From positions 1 to 64,000 of the forward strand of contig NZ_NITZ01000022.1 of assembly GCF_002632615.1 (NCBI RefSeq): a DNA stretch of 64,000 bases, given 5' to 3'. This DNA comes from Xenorhabdus miraniensis. GTDB lineage: Bacteria; Pseudomonadota; Gammaproteobacteria; Enterobacterales; Enterobacteriaceae. Positions 25,219 through 32,438 of this stretch are shown here, in pieces. Positions within the stretch are counted from its first letter, which is position 1. Every line of letters begins with the position of its first letter. A program made the translations under genes and the position numbers. The notes beneath the pieces were generated by a model. That model was not told where the DNA came from. It worked only from the letters and a program-made list of their open reading frames with translations, and did not search any database.

Positions 25219-25446
25219 TCACTTATAGGCCACACAGCCGGGTTGACAACCACCGCGCGGCCAGTCATTGCAGCTATCACAAAGATTGCGCGCCGGTGTT
25301 TCAGGTTGTTCGAATGCCGCACAGATATTATTGGCAGCGGCAATGAGGGTGTTTAACTGCGCCTGGCTGATGGTGATACCCGGCTGCTGGTCGCCCAGCT
25401 CTTTTGCAATGGCCGCCACGAGTGAAATTTGTTGGATCTTAATCAT
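25219..25446 (-). CDS. Small cysteine-containing early protein
   Basis: Starting at the ATG at 25446 gives 75 residues. The C-terminal tail carries a cysteine cluster (LCDSCNDWPRGGCQPGCVAYK) that could bind zinc. The N-terminal 50 residues form a helix with repeated Ala/Ile (QISLVAAIAKELG). It overlaps the previous gene by 8 bp. No family is recognised. Confidence 0.65.
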   Translation of the reverse strand: MIKIQQISLVAAIAKELGDQQPGITISQAQLNTLIAAANNICAAFEQPETPARNLCDSCNDWPRGGCQPGCVAYK

Positions 25447-25741
25447 GACTGTCTCCACAAATACAGGTTCCAATCATGACGTATGCCAGTTCTGAGGGGG
25501 TGCCCGCAGGGTTGACCGCCTCCCTGTTCAATGGGTATTGCTTCTTGCGATAACTCACAATGACCTGTTCACCGTGTATTTGCTGGATACGTCCCTTCAC
25601 CGTTTTGATGGCACATTTGATATGAGTGCGATATACCCGTTGAGTGGAGAACGTGAATGTCACCCGGTCACCGACAGCCAGCTTTGAGCGATCAATAGGG
25701 TTAAATTTATTGCAGATTTCACACCGATAATTCTTGTTCAT
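25439..25741 (-). CDS. Zinc-knuckle protein of the early operon
   Basis: 100 residues starting NKNYRCEICNKFNPIDRSKL. The N-terminal CxxC pair, with CICGD near the end, could form a zinc site. The middle resembles a small beta barrel (VGDRVTFTFSTQRVYRTHI). It overlaps the HD gene by 4 bp and the next gene by 8 bp. The function is unknown. Confidence 0.65.
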   Translation of the reverse strand: MNKNYRCEICNKFNPIDRSKLAVGDRVTFTFSTQRVYRTHIKCAIKTVKGRIQQIHGEQVIVSYRKKQYPLNREAVNPAGTPSELAYVMIGTCICGDSHD

Positions 25742-26271
25742 CGCGCCCCCATTAATTCATGGTAACGATTCATAAAGGCCGCTTCTGCCTGCTGGGGCAT
25801 AAGGGGCATAATGGTAATATTGTCACTGGCAGTAATCCCTGCCAGGATGGGCCAGGGGTCTCCCTCTGCATCAATATCCAGATCGCGGCGTTCTGTCGCC
25901 AGCATCACCAGGTCGGCGTGTTTGATGGCATCACTGCAAAGTGCGGGCAGGTGAAATTTCAGGCGGACAATGGCATCAATGCGCCTTTCGATCACCTGAT
26001 AGGATGGCAGTAATGCCTTGAGTGGGCTGGGTAAGTCCTTACAGTAGGCTTCAGCGGCATCATGCAATAAACCTTCCAGCGCATATTCAGGTGATACCAA
26101 GTGACTGACATAAACGCTGTGCTGGGCAACGGAATAGAAATTGCTGATTTGACCGTTAAAGCGACATTCATTCGCCAGTCCCTGCGCAATATCATGAATA
26201 TCAATATCCGCAGGTGTGGCGTTAGCATAATTAAAATGACGTCCTGTACGGGTGGCAATATAAGAAGACAT
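25738..26271 (-). CDS. HD-domain phosphohydrolase
   Basis: This 177-residue protein shows the HD motif: NFYSVAQHSVYVSHLVSPEY supplies the first histidine and EGLLHDAAEAY the HD pair, with later acidic positions in IKHADLVMLATERRDL. Phage HD hydrolases of this YfbR-like type dephosphorylate nucleotides or act in nucleotide defence. N-terminal TRTGRHFNYANATPADIDIHD is typical of these phage versions. It overlaps the following gene by 4 bp. Confidence 0.85.
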   Translation of the reverse strand: MSSYIATRTGRHFNYANATPADIDIHDIAQGLANECRFNGQISNFYSVAQHSVYVSHLVSPEYALEGLLHDAAEAYCKDLPSPLKALLPSYQVIERRIDAIVRLKFHLPALCSDAIKHADLVMLATERRDLDIDAEGDPWPILAGITASDNITIMPLMPQQAEAAFMNRYHELMGAR

Positions 26272-26298
26272 AATTTCCTCATCGGTTAGCCTGAATTT

Positions 26299-26330
26299 TG
26301 GCGTAAGCCTGCCCCGGCGGGTTTACGCCA
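26299..26330. other. Strong hairpin upstream of the HD gene
   Basis: TGGCGTAA and TTACGCCA flank a GC-rich inner part (CCTGCC/GGCGGG), giving a stem of about 14 bp inside the early operon. The T tail is weak in both directions, so it may be an attenuator or an RNA-processing site rather than a full terminator. Confidence 0.45.
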
Positions 26331-26364
26331 TTTAATAAAAGTATTTAATTTTTAGTGCGTTACA

Positions 26365-26553
26365 TTAAGCTGGTGTTAAATGTTCAATTCGGACTAAATA
26401 CGGTTCGGTGCTGATTTCCACCACGGTCATATTTGTTAAGTCCTGTGCGGGTTCAATCGTTCTGACCGCCTGACCACCCCGTAAAAATGGATTGGGCTGG
26501 TAAATAAAACCCTGCCCCACAGGAAAACATTGATTAAACTGCTGCGCTTTCAT
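26365..26553 (-). CDS. Small early protein of unknown function
   Basis: From the ATG at 26553 the frame gives 62 residues (KAQQFNQCFPVGQGFIYQPN, ending VRIEHLTPA). It overlaps the ANR-like gene by 20 bp. The look is of a short beta-barrel protein (SH3-like) common among phage early proteins, but no family is recognised. The longer upstream extension shadows the ANR gene. Confidence 0.6.
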   Translation of the reverse strand: MKAQQFNQCFPVGQGFIYQPNPFLRGGQAVRTIEPAQDLTNMTVVEISTEPYLVRIEHLTPA

Positions 26554-26767
26554 TGGTCTTTCCCCATCCTTTTTCAGCCGCGTTGTAACAGAACTCGCTG
26601 CGCCGTTCTGCCCAAAAACGAGCGGGTGCACTGCGGGCAGTACTGGCCGCTTTGTCCCATAGCGTTGCTGCATTCAGGTAATCGGTATGACGTTCTGCAT
26701 GGGCGGCAACCGATGAGTAGGCCGCATAATGATTGCGTGCACGGTTTTTGTGAATATGTCCGGTCAT
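26534..26767 (-). CDS. ANR-family regulator-like protein
   Basis: The 77 residues follow the ANR family pattern: YAAYSSVAAHAERHTDYLNA, then LWDKAAS, and a terminal WAERRSEFCYNAAEKGWG. ANR proteins are short antagonists that bind AraC/XylS-type activators in enterobacteria, and many are phage- or plasmid-borne. Here the gene sits in the early operon 1 bp after the DUF3164 gene. The binding partner is unknown. The match is by eye but the spacing of Tyr, Glu-Arg, Leu-Trp and Phe-Cys is convincing. Confidence 0.75.
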   Translation of the reverse strand: MTGHIHKNRARNHYAAYSSVAAHAERHTDYLNAATLWDKAASTARSAPARFWAERRSEFCYNAAEKGWGKTNESAAV

Positions 26768-26768
26768 C

Positions 26769-27407
26769 TCACACCCCCGCGATATCTAAGGCAATGGGCT
26801 GATATTGATCGCTATCACCTATGCGCTCATAGACGCGCAGATAGGATTTACTGCCAACGACCTGTAACGCCTCACCTATCGCCATCATGGCTTTGTTCCA
26901 GCGCTCATCATCAATATTCAATCGGCGCAGTGCCAGAACACGCCCTGCATTGATTTCACCCTCTTTATCGGTGATAAAGGCCTGGTTGATCAGCGTCTGG
27001 ATTTCAGGGCGTGCGCCTTTTGTCCAGTCGGCGAGGCAGGCATCAATCAGTGCCTTAGCCGCCTGTAGACGCTCATCAAAGGCGATCCTGTCCTGCATGG
27101 CACGCTGGACTTTGTAGCGGCCATCATAGGAATACAGGGTTACATTGCCCTTCTTACCACCCGGGGTTGCACCGTACTTTTCGGCAGAGAGATCAATGAA
27201 TGCCTGAATATCCGCAAACGCCCGCGATTTCAGTTCATCCAGCGCTTCGTTGACTCTGACGGCCTGTTTCACAATTTCCCCCACCAGACTATCCCGCTCC
27301 AGGTCAATTTCTTTGATGATATCGACAGGGGTCAGAATTCCCTTGGCATCAACCCAATAGCCTTCCGGGGCGGTTCGGGTAGTGAACTGTATTGTTTTAA
27401 TTGACAT
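26769..27407 (-). CDS. DUF3164 family early protein
   Basis: A 212-residue DUF3164 protein, a standard member of Mu-like early operons. The core includes APEGYWVDAKGILTPVDIIK at the start, a long helix with RDSLVGEIVKQAVRVNEALD, GGKKGNVTLYSYDGRYKVQR in the middle, and SKSYLRVYERIGDSDQYQPI near the end. Its role is not known; proximity to transposase genes suggests involvement in replication by transposition. Confidence 0.88.
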   Translation of the reverse strand: MSIKTIQFTTRTAPEGYWVDAKGILTPVDIIKEIDLERDSLVGEIVKQAVRVNEALDELKSRAFADIQAFIDLSAEKYGATPGGKKGNVTLYSYDGRYKVQRAMQDRIAFDERLQAAKALIDACLADWTKGARPEIQTLINQAFITDKEGEINAGRVLALRRLNIDDERWNKAMMAIGEALQVVGSKSYLRVYERIGDSDQYQPIALDIAGV

Positions 27408-27613
27408 TATTTTTTACCTTTTTTTAAAACCTTAGAGTTAATTGTTGTTTCACCAGATATATAACCAGATCGTTTTTTGAATGCTTGAATAACCGCCTGA
27501 AAAATATATTCGACACATTCTGCTTCTGCTTTTGAACAGAGACCCTGAGCTCTGGCGTTATGTTCCAGCCCAGTCGGGGTTTCAGTAATCGAAATGATGA
27601 GTTCAACAGCCAT
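27407..27613 (-). CDS. Small early protein, unknown
   Basis: 68 residues (ELIISITETPTGLEHNARAQ, then AECVEYIFQAVIQAFKKRSG) with a beta-alpha look and a basic C-terminus (KVLKKGKK). It touches the DUF3164 start by 1 bp. A related paralogue pattern (IEILITSESGQLRHELQAGA) is seen in the next gene, so the two may share an ancestor. The region is AT-rich. Confidence 0.6.
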   Translation of the reverse strand: MAVELIISITETPTGLEHNARAQGLCSKAEAECVEYIFQAVIQAFKKRSGYISGETTINSKVLKKGKK

Positions 27614-27633
27614 AGGGTTTCCTTTCCATTATG

Positions 27634-27849
27634 TTAGTGAAGATTGTGCTTGCGCTGCACAGTTGCTGGGTGCATCACCAAACCGCATTGACTATGCTGA
27701 TTAAGAAAATCACCGATGGCACTGTACAAACGTTCGGCGGCCTGATATTCCTGATGGGTGAATTCCCCCGCCACCGCCGCCCCGGCTTGCAGTTCATGCC
27801 GTAATTGCCCTGACTCACTGGTGATTAAGATTTCAATTTTTACTGCCAT
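27634..27849 (-). CDS. Small early protein, unknown
   Basis: The ATG at 27849 is preceded by AAGGGG at good spacing and gives 71 residues (AVKIEILITSESGQLRHELQ). The longer frame to 27894 overlaps the upstream gene and lacks a better start. The N-terminal strand and following helix resemble the preceding gene's product. No function is known. Confidence 0.62.
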   Translation of the reverse strand: MAVKIEILITSESGQLRHELQAGAAVAGEFTHQEYQAAERLYSAIGDFLNQHSQCGLVMHPATVQRKHNLH

Positions 27850-27860
27850 GATTGCGCCCC

Positions 27861-28157
27861 TTAATGTAAAGATTCCGACCAATAAACCTGACAACCATCC
27901 TGATTAAAAACCCCTTGTTTAAATTGCCCTTGCAGCCCCTTACCAAAATGCAGATAAGCGGCCTGACCCTCGCGGATCAACTGCTCACAATAGGCATGGC
28001 GGGCAATATGAATGCGGGGCCTGTTATCCCGCATCATCACACTGAGCACAGTGATCCCGCGCTGCGATAATGCCGTGACCACAGATTCCGCCTGAATCAA
28101 TGCGGACAACAGTTTGCTATTTTGGGTATTCAACTCGATTAACATGATGTTCCTCAT
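27861..28157 (-). CDS. Early protein of unknown function
   Basis: 98 residues. The first part is helical (NSKLLSALIQAESVVTALSQ) and the second contains VLSVMMRDNRPRIHIARHAY and a GQAAYLHFGKGLQGQFK segment. It starts at the MuB stop (1-bp overlap), so it is translated with A and B. No family is recognised. Confidence 0.65.
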   Translation of the reverse strand: MRNIMLIELNTQNSKLLSALIQAESVVTALSQRGITVLSVMMRDNRPRIHIARHAYCEQLIREGQAAYLHFGKGLQGQFKQGVFNQDGCQVYWSESLH

Positions 28158-29050
28158 TAATTAATCAGCATTTTTGAGAATTCGTTAATCATGCCGACAT
28201 CAACAGGCTGACCACTCAACTGACTGGCACGGGAAACACCTCGCAGGTATTTGAACAGCCTGCGGGCATTCCCCTTACAAGCCGTAAACAACGCCTGGCG
28301 GATATCATCGCCTTCAATCTCAGGCAACAGACTGCGGGCAATGTCCTGAATATCGGCCTCAGGCAGGCTGTCACCCATTGGCAGGGCAAAACCGACGCGG
28401 CTATAAAGCTGTTTGTATTCACCGCGTTTCCCTTTCAGGTTCAGGATTAAGCGCGGCATGCCCGCCAGCACAATACCCACACCGGATTTATCATGGATAC
28501 GACGCAGGGTTTCCAGTGCGCGGTAAGGCAGGTTTTCCGCCTCATCAACCAGAATGATCCGCCCCGACCCCCGCAGAGCCGTGATACAGGCCTCGCTCAT
28601 TTCATGCAGGTTGCCGCGACGATTGACACCCAGACGGTTACACAGCTCTTCCAGTATCACGCGGGCGGTATAGCCGGGGTCAGCCTCAATCAGGATGGCA
28701 TCTGAATTGGTTCGGGCGTATTCCCGCATCAGCATGGTTTTCCCCATTCCCGCATCGCCATAGATGACATTGATTTCACCGTCCATATGCGCCAGACGGC
28801 ACACTTCCAAGCCTTTGCGGGCGGTATACGTTGAAATGAACACGGGTTTCAGATGGCGTACCTTTTCCCGGTCACGCTCGCGCTGGATAAATTGTGTCAG
28901 TTGGATTTCCAGTGCGGCCGTATCCCCGGCATATTTACCCTGTAGATACTGGTTAATCATGGCCGTGCTGCGGCCGATACCCCGCGCGACCTGCGCTTGT
29001 GAGAACCCCTTTTCTGTCATTAATTCAGTCAGTTCTTGAACAAGAGACAT
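28157..29050 (-). CDS. B: MuB-like ATP-dependent target DNA activator
   Basis: The 297-residue AAA+ protein selects target DNA, delivers it to the transposase and gives target immunity. Residues 1-60 form a helix-turn-helix (TEKGFSQAQVARGIGRSTAM). The ATPase has Walker A GDAGMGKT near residue 100 and Walker B RIILVDEAENLP near 170. The C-terminal domain (ACKGNARRLFKYLRGVSRAS) matches the family. It lies 18 bp after transposase A. Confidence 0.95.
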   Translation of the reverse strand: MSLVQELTELMTEKGFSQAQVARGIGRSTAMINQYLQGKYAGDTAALEIQLTQFIQRERDREKVRHLKPVFISTYTARKGLEVCRLAHMDGEINVIYGDAGMGKTMLMREYARTNSDAILIEADPGYTARVILEELCNRLGVNRRGNLHEMSEACITALRGSGRIILVDEAENLPYRALETLRRIHDKSGVGIVLAGMPRLILNLKGKRGEYKQLYSRVGFALPMGDSLPEADIQDIARSLLPEIEGDDIRQALFTACKGNARRLFKYLRGVSRASQLSGQPVDVGMINEFSKMLIN

Positions 29051-29068
29051 AGTAACCCCCTAGAATAT

Positions 29069-31105
29069 TTAGTAATTTCCTGCATCTTTCAGGTGCTGTT
29101 CAAATTCTGTTTGCAGGAAGGAATAGTTGCGGTTCGGTATGGCGGCTTTTTCTGGCACGGGGATCAATCCGCCAAAATCCGGTAACGTTTTGGTTTCCAG
29201 CAGTGGCCGTGCTTCGGCTTCAATTTCGTGGCGTTTATCTTCCACCCGCGCCAGACGGCGGCTGCGACGGGCTTCAATGGCCTGTGCCATCGCGGTGGTC
29301 GGTACGGCCGCGACCTTGTTGCCATTCCAGATAGCGGTGCAGACATAGCGACCATCCATTCTGCGGATGATGACTTCCCCGGCATCGTGAATGTCGTAGG
29401 CCACCCGCACGCTTTCACCATCCACCTGGATCAGGGTTTCAGAAAAATACTGGTTATTGTTGAACTCCACCCAGCCCCGCTGGGCGATACGGGTTACCTC
29501 TGGCATAAACATTTCACGCAGCTCAATCTGGGTCAGGTATTCGATTTCATCCCCTTCGGTTTCCAGCACCATTTTGCGGTAGACCGCTGCCGTCATGTGG
29601 CGCCCGTTATGTTTGGGCAGTTCGCTGTGCTCATGCCGGGTGTTGTAGCGCTCGACTTCTTCTTCAATCGCATCCAGCAACTGCTGCCAGGACGGCAGTT
29701 TTGCCAGCGCGGCCTGCTGGACGGCATTCAATGCCTTCTGGTTTTCCTGCGCCTTGACCGCAGAGAGTATCCGGCGGTCAGTCACGCGCACCGATTCCGG
29801 ATCAGCCCCCAGCCCGTTATAGGTCTGGAATTTCTGCGCAATACGCCGGGGAATGATCGCATTCAGGCGTTCGATAATGCCGCGTGACTGCGGATTGCCG
29901 GGGATACCCGTCATGTGGTCGATACCCAGCCGGGGGAAAATCCCGGTGATATCGGCATCCAGCGTTTTGTTAGTCTGACCGCCCCCGTTATCGGAGTAGA
30001 CAAACAGCGGCTTACCGTGATGCTTCATGGCATGGCGATACGCCGAGGCCACAGCAATCGTGCTTTCGGATAAATCCAGCGACCAGCCAACCACATAGCG
30101 GGTACGGCCATCCAGCACCAATGTCAATTCCGGTGTAAATGGGCGCCCGTGAATGGGGTGCGCCACTTTCAAATTCAGGCTCTTACCATCACTGATCCAG
30201 CAGCCATTAACCGGCATCTGTGACCAGTCCCGTTTCTGGTAGGTTTCCAGTGCACGGGCAGCGGAGCCGGTGAGACGGCCGCGGGCTTTTTCCCGCTTCG
30301 GCAGTTTTGCCATCACCCGGCGTACCGCATCATAGGAAGGCTGGGCGTCCAGCATGGCTGGCTGGTCAGCATAGACCTGCTGCCATTCCTCGCAAAAGCT
30401 ACGGTAGGCTGCCTGTAATGACGGGCCATTCACATTGCGGTAATGTGACAGAAACATAGGCAGCCACTGCACATGCTCCGGCCGTACCTCTTTATTATGA
30501 CCGGGTGACAGTAATGCCAGCCGTTCGTCACCATTATTGGTGCTCTGGTATATCGTGACCCATTCCTGCAAGGCACGGGTTCCGACTCCCTGACGGCGCC
30601 CCTTACGGGCATTGGCATTTTCAGCCGCTGTCTGGAGCGCACCGGGCAATGTGCCCTGACGTGACCCGTCAGAAAGGTATTTCACCGCCGCCGAACGGGA
30701 CATGCCCGCATCACGTAAGTTCAACACCTCCAGCGCCAGCAGTGCACGGGCATCCGCAATCTGCCGCTGCTGCTCGGTCAGGGACGACAGTTCGCGGGAC
30801 AACAGTGCCGGACACTGGCGCATTAACTGCAACTCATCCAATGGCCGCACGGCCTGAGTGACTGGCGCGTTGATAGCATCCTGATTGACCGGTTGAGCCA
30901 GCACCGCTGCAAAATATTTGCGGCGGACTTCTGCCCGCGCCAGCTCAGGCAGGCAATCAATGTGGTACTCAGTTGCTTTACTGCCCTGACGCTGACGAAC
31001 AAACTCAGGGTGATCCCCTGTCAACCGATTCAACGCCAGGCGCATTCCCTGAACTGAACCTGGCAAATCAGGCAATCCAACTAACTCATTCGCTGTCAGA
31101 AACAT
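29069..31105 (-). CDS. A: MuA-like DDE transposase
   Basis: From the ATG at 31105, with AGGATG upstream, this gives 678 residues, close to MuA. An N-terminal Mu-type winged helix (ELVGLPDLPGSVQGMRLALN) is followed by the end-binding domains. The catalytic DDE core has D in CWISDGKSLNL, D in FVYSDNGGGQ and E in SRGIIERLNAI. A C-terminal basic region (EARRSRRLARVEDKRHEIEA) matches domain III, which contacts MuB. It performs strand transfer during integration and replicative transposition. The gene immediately follows the Ner gene. Confidence 0.96.
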   Translation of the reverse strand: MFLTANELVGLPDLPGSVQGMRLALNRLTGDHPEFVRQRQGSKATEYHIDCLPELARAEVRRKYFAAVLAQPVNQDAINAPVTQAVRPLDELQLMRQCPALLSRELSSLTEQQRQIADARALLALEVLNLRDAGMSRSAAVKYLSDGSRQGTLPGALQTAAENANARKGRRQGVGTRALQEWVTIYQSTNNGDERLALLSPGHNKEVRPEHVQWLPMFLSHYRNVNGPSLQAAYRSFCEEWQQVYADQPAMLDAQPSYDAVRRVMAKLPKREKARGRLTGSAARALETYQKRDWSQMPVNGCWISDGKSLNLKVAHPIHGRPFTPELTLVLDGRTRYVVGWSLDLSESTIAVASAYRHAMKHHGKPLFVYSDNGGGQTNKTLDADITGIFPRLGIDHMTGIPGNPQSRGIIERLNAIIPRRIAQKFQTYNGLGADPESVRVTDRRILSAVKAQENQKALNAVQQAALAKLPSWQQLLDAIEEEVERYNTRHEHSELPKHNGRHMTAAVYRKMVLETEGDEIEYLTQIELREMFMPEVTRIAQRGWVEFNNNQYFSETLIQVDGESVRVAYDIHDAGEVIIRRMDGRYVCTAIWNGNKVAAVPTTAMAQAIEARRSRRLARVEDKRHEIEAEARPLLETKTLPDFGGLIPVPEKAAIPNRNYSFLQTEFEQHLKDAGNY

Positions 31106-31107
31106 AA

Positions 31108-31347
31108 TCACATCCTACGTTTATATGAATAACGACTGGGCCAAATATGTTCCGGCGTCGTGCCCAGAACCCCTGCAATAATCTGCTCTCCTTTGGGATA
31201 AGAGCGAGAAAGCGCATTCTTTAAGGTATCAGGCGCCAAACCTGCCGATTTTGAAAGCTCTCTCATTGTGAAACCTGCCTTGTGTATAGCCGCCACAATA
31301 TCAATGCGATGCCAATCAGCGTGACTTACCACTTCATTTCCATTCAT
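31108..31347 (-). CDS. ner: Ner/Nlp-like DNA-binding regulator
   Basis: 79 residues forming a Ner-type helix-turn-helix: DWHRIDIVAAIHKAGFTMRE, then LSKSAGLAPDTLKNALSR and YPKGEQIIAGVLGTTPEHIW. In Mu, Ner shuts down the early and repressor promoters to commit to lytic growth. The gene is the first of the early operon and divergent from the repressor gene. The 182-bp spacer carries the palindromic operators. Confidence 0.93.
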   Translation of the reverse strand: MNGNEVVSHADWHRIDIVAAIHKAGFTMRELSKSAGLAPDTLKNALSRSYPKGEQIIAGVLGTTPEHIWPSRYSYKRRM

Positions 31348-31366
31348 ATTTCGACTACCCTAAAAT

Positions 31367-31408
31367 ATTATCCGTGCGGATAATCCGGTGGGGTTATCCG
31401 TCTGGATA
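31367..31408. promoter_or_regulatory. Early operator palindromes (repressor/Ner switch)
   Basis: A perfect 18-bp palindrome ATTATCCGTGCGGATAAT (31367-31384) is followed by a related half-matching TTATCCGTCTGGATA (31394-31408), centre to centre about 26 bp. A CCACAAGTGG palindrome (31419-31428) and an inverted pair CATGTAA/TTACATG (31431-31437, 31461-31467) lie nearer the repressor gene. These sit between divergent Ner and repressor genes, so they are the best candidates for the switch operators. Confidence 0.72.
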
Positions 31409-31529
31409 CAGTATTGATCCACAAGTGGTTCATGTAAAGCAAAAAAATCACTTTCTTTTGTTACATGTGAATCAAATCAAAGATCTTCTTATTTTTTCCT
31501 TATAAATCAAAGCGTAAAAAGAAAAGAAA

Positions 31530-32138
31530 ATGAATAGAAAGAAAATGGCTGAAGTTTCCTTTGTCGAACCGACAAAGGAAAGTATTGCGGAAAGGCTGAA
31601 GCAACTGATTGGTAATAGAAGCGTTCGGTCAGCTGCACGGGATTGGGGATTGTCTTTTTCTACTTTAAACAATTACTTAACAAGAGGAACAGAGCCATCT
31701 CTCAATGTGGCACTTAAAATATCACAAGTGGAGCAAGTGAGCGTGGAGTGGATCGCTACTGGTTCAGAGATGTCTGAAGTTAAAGATAGAAAAGATACTT
31801 CAGCTATTGAACAAGAAAAAAACGAAAAGTTATCAACTGCATGGCACTATGTATTTGAGTCGTTACCTGCTCAAGATATCAATAGCTTACTGAAGTTAAT
31901 TCACCGTAAAGGTGTTGAAGGGCTGCTATCAATGACACAAACAACGCAAGCAAAACAGGATGTAGAGGATATTATTGATAGATTAGATATCCGACCGACT
32001 CTGAGACAAGCAATCAAAGTGGCGTTGGCTGGAGATGAAGCGACAGACCAAGAGATTTTACGCCGCATTAGCAACAACGAAGGGAGCCTGGAACCTGAAA
32101 CTGATATCGTTCAGGTAGTAAATAAAAATGCAGGGTGA
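31530..32138 (+). CDS. Prophage repressor (CI-type helix-turn-helix)
   Basis: This 202-residue protein is the only long plus-strand gene at the prophage's left end and is divergent from Ner, the place of the Mu repressor c. The N-terminal part (SIAERLKQLIGNRSVRSAAR, then WGLSFSTLNNYLTRGTEPSL) is a lambda/186-type CI repressor helix-turn-helix rather than the Mu c winged helix. No LexA-like Ser/Lys protease is seen. The C-terminal half is charged and helical (ILRRISNNEGSLEPETDIVQ). The start may also be the ATG at 31545. Confidence 0.85.
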   Translation: MNRKKMAEVSFVEPTKESIAERLKQLIGNRSVRSAARDWGLSFSTLNNYLTRGTEPSLNVALKISQVEQVSVEWIATGSEMSEVKDRKDTSAIEQEKNEKLSTAWHYVFESLPAQDINSLLKLIHRKGVEGLLSMTQTTQAKQDVEDIIDRLDIRPTLRQAIKVALAGDEATDQEILRRISNNEGSLEPETDIVQVVNKNAG

Positions 32139-32204
32139 TTATGAATTTTGGTATTTGATCAATCACCCTGTAAATGTTGTTTAAACATCCTCAAACTATG
32201 ATCA

Positions 32205-32289
32205 AAACAGTGCAGAATTAAACGCATAAAATAACAAAAATTATCAATTCTCGCTGACATAGTGCAAAATCGACTCTTACCCCTCTACA
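32205..32289. repeat. Putative left prophage end with MuA-binding-like repeats
   Basis: Read on the minus strand, two direct 15-mers, GATTTTGCACTATGT (32271 to 32257) and AATTCTGCACTGTTT (32219 to 32205), share ATTyTGCACTrTkT, the arrangement expected of L-end transposase sites. The outer terminus is placed where the minus strand reads TGTAGAGG, so that the plus strand ends in CA at 32289. This lies about 150 bp beyond the repressor stop, as in Mu. The exact base is uncertain without the other end. Confidence 0.5.
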
Positions 32290-32438
32290 CCAATCATATC
32301 AAGGCCTTTCGGCCAAATCCCTATCTTTTTATTTAATGCAGAATTGATCACCTCCCCACAGATGGTGTCTTCTCGGTCTATATCCATCAGCCGATGGGAT
32401 AGATCAAGTTGATGTACGATATCAACTGTGACATTCAT
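32277..32438 (-). CDS. Short ORF overlapping the ada stop, at the prophage junction (possibly truncated host gene)
   Basis: The ATG at 32438 overlaps the ada stop (ATGA), a sign of translational coupling, and opens a 53-residue frame (NVTVDIVHQLDLSHRLMDID, ending IGVEG). The stop is 12 bp inside the proposed prophage end, so the last codons would be read in prophage DNA. It may be the remaining front of a host gene in operon with ada. It does not resemble AlkB, which follows ada in E. coli. It may instead be a complete small protein if the prophage boundary is misplaced. Confidence 0.5.
   Translation of the reverse strand: MNVTVDIVHQLDLSHRLMDIDREDTICGEVINSALNKKIGIWPKGLDMIGVEG

Larger units (their letters stand above)
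1..32289 (-). mobile_element. Mu-like transposable prophage (right end outside window)
   Basis: The gene order follows phage Mu almost gene for gene: repressor/Ner, transposase A, ATPase B, early accessory genes, Mor and C activators, lysis, terminase, portal, F, G, I, T, sheath, tube, tape measure, baseplate and tail fibre, all on the minus strand except the repressor and one tail-fibre assembly gene. By eye the structural genes are clearly more GC-rich than the host genes at 32.4-40.2 kb. The left end is placed near 32289 from a TG/CA-type terminus and two repeated MuA-site-like sequences. The other end is not in the window, so neither the target duplication nor the total length can be read. 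Confidence 0.95.

Noticed and set aside
31472..31672. Minus-strand 66-codon membrane-like ORF overlapping the repressor
   Set aside because: It is antisense to the repressor helix-turn-helix, and its hydrophobicity comes from the reverse of lysine-rich codons.
32277..32438. Truncated alkB after ada
   Set aside because: In E. coli alkB follows ada, but the 53 residues here share no recognisable AlkB start.
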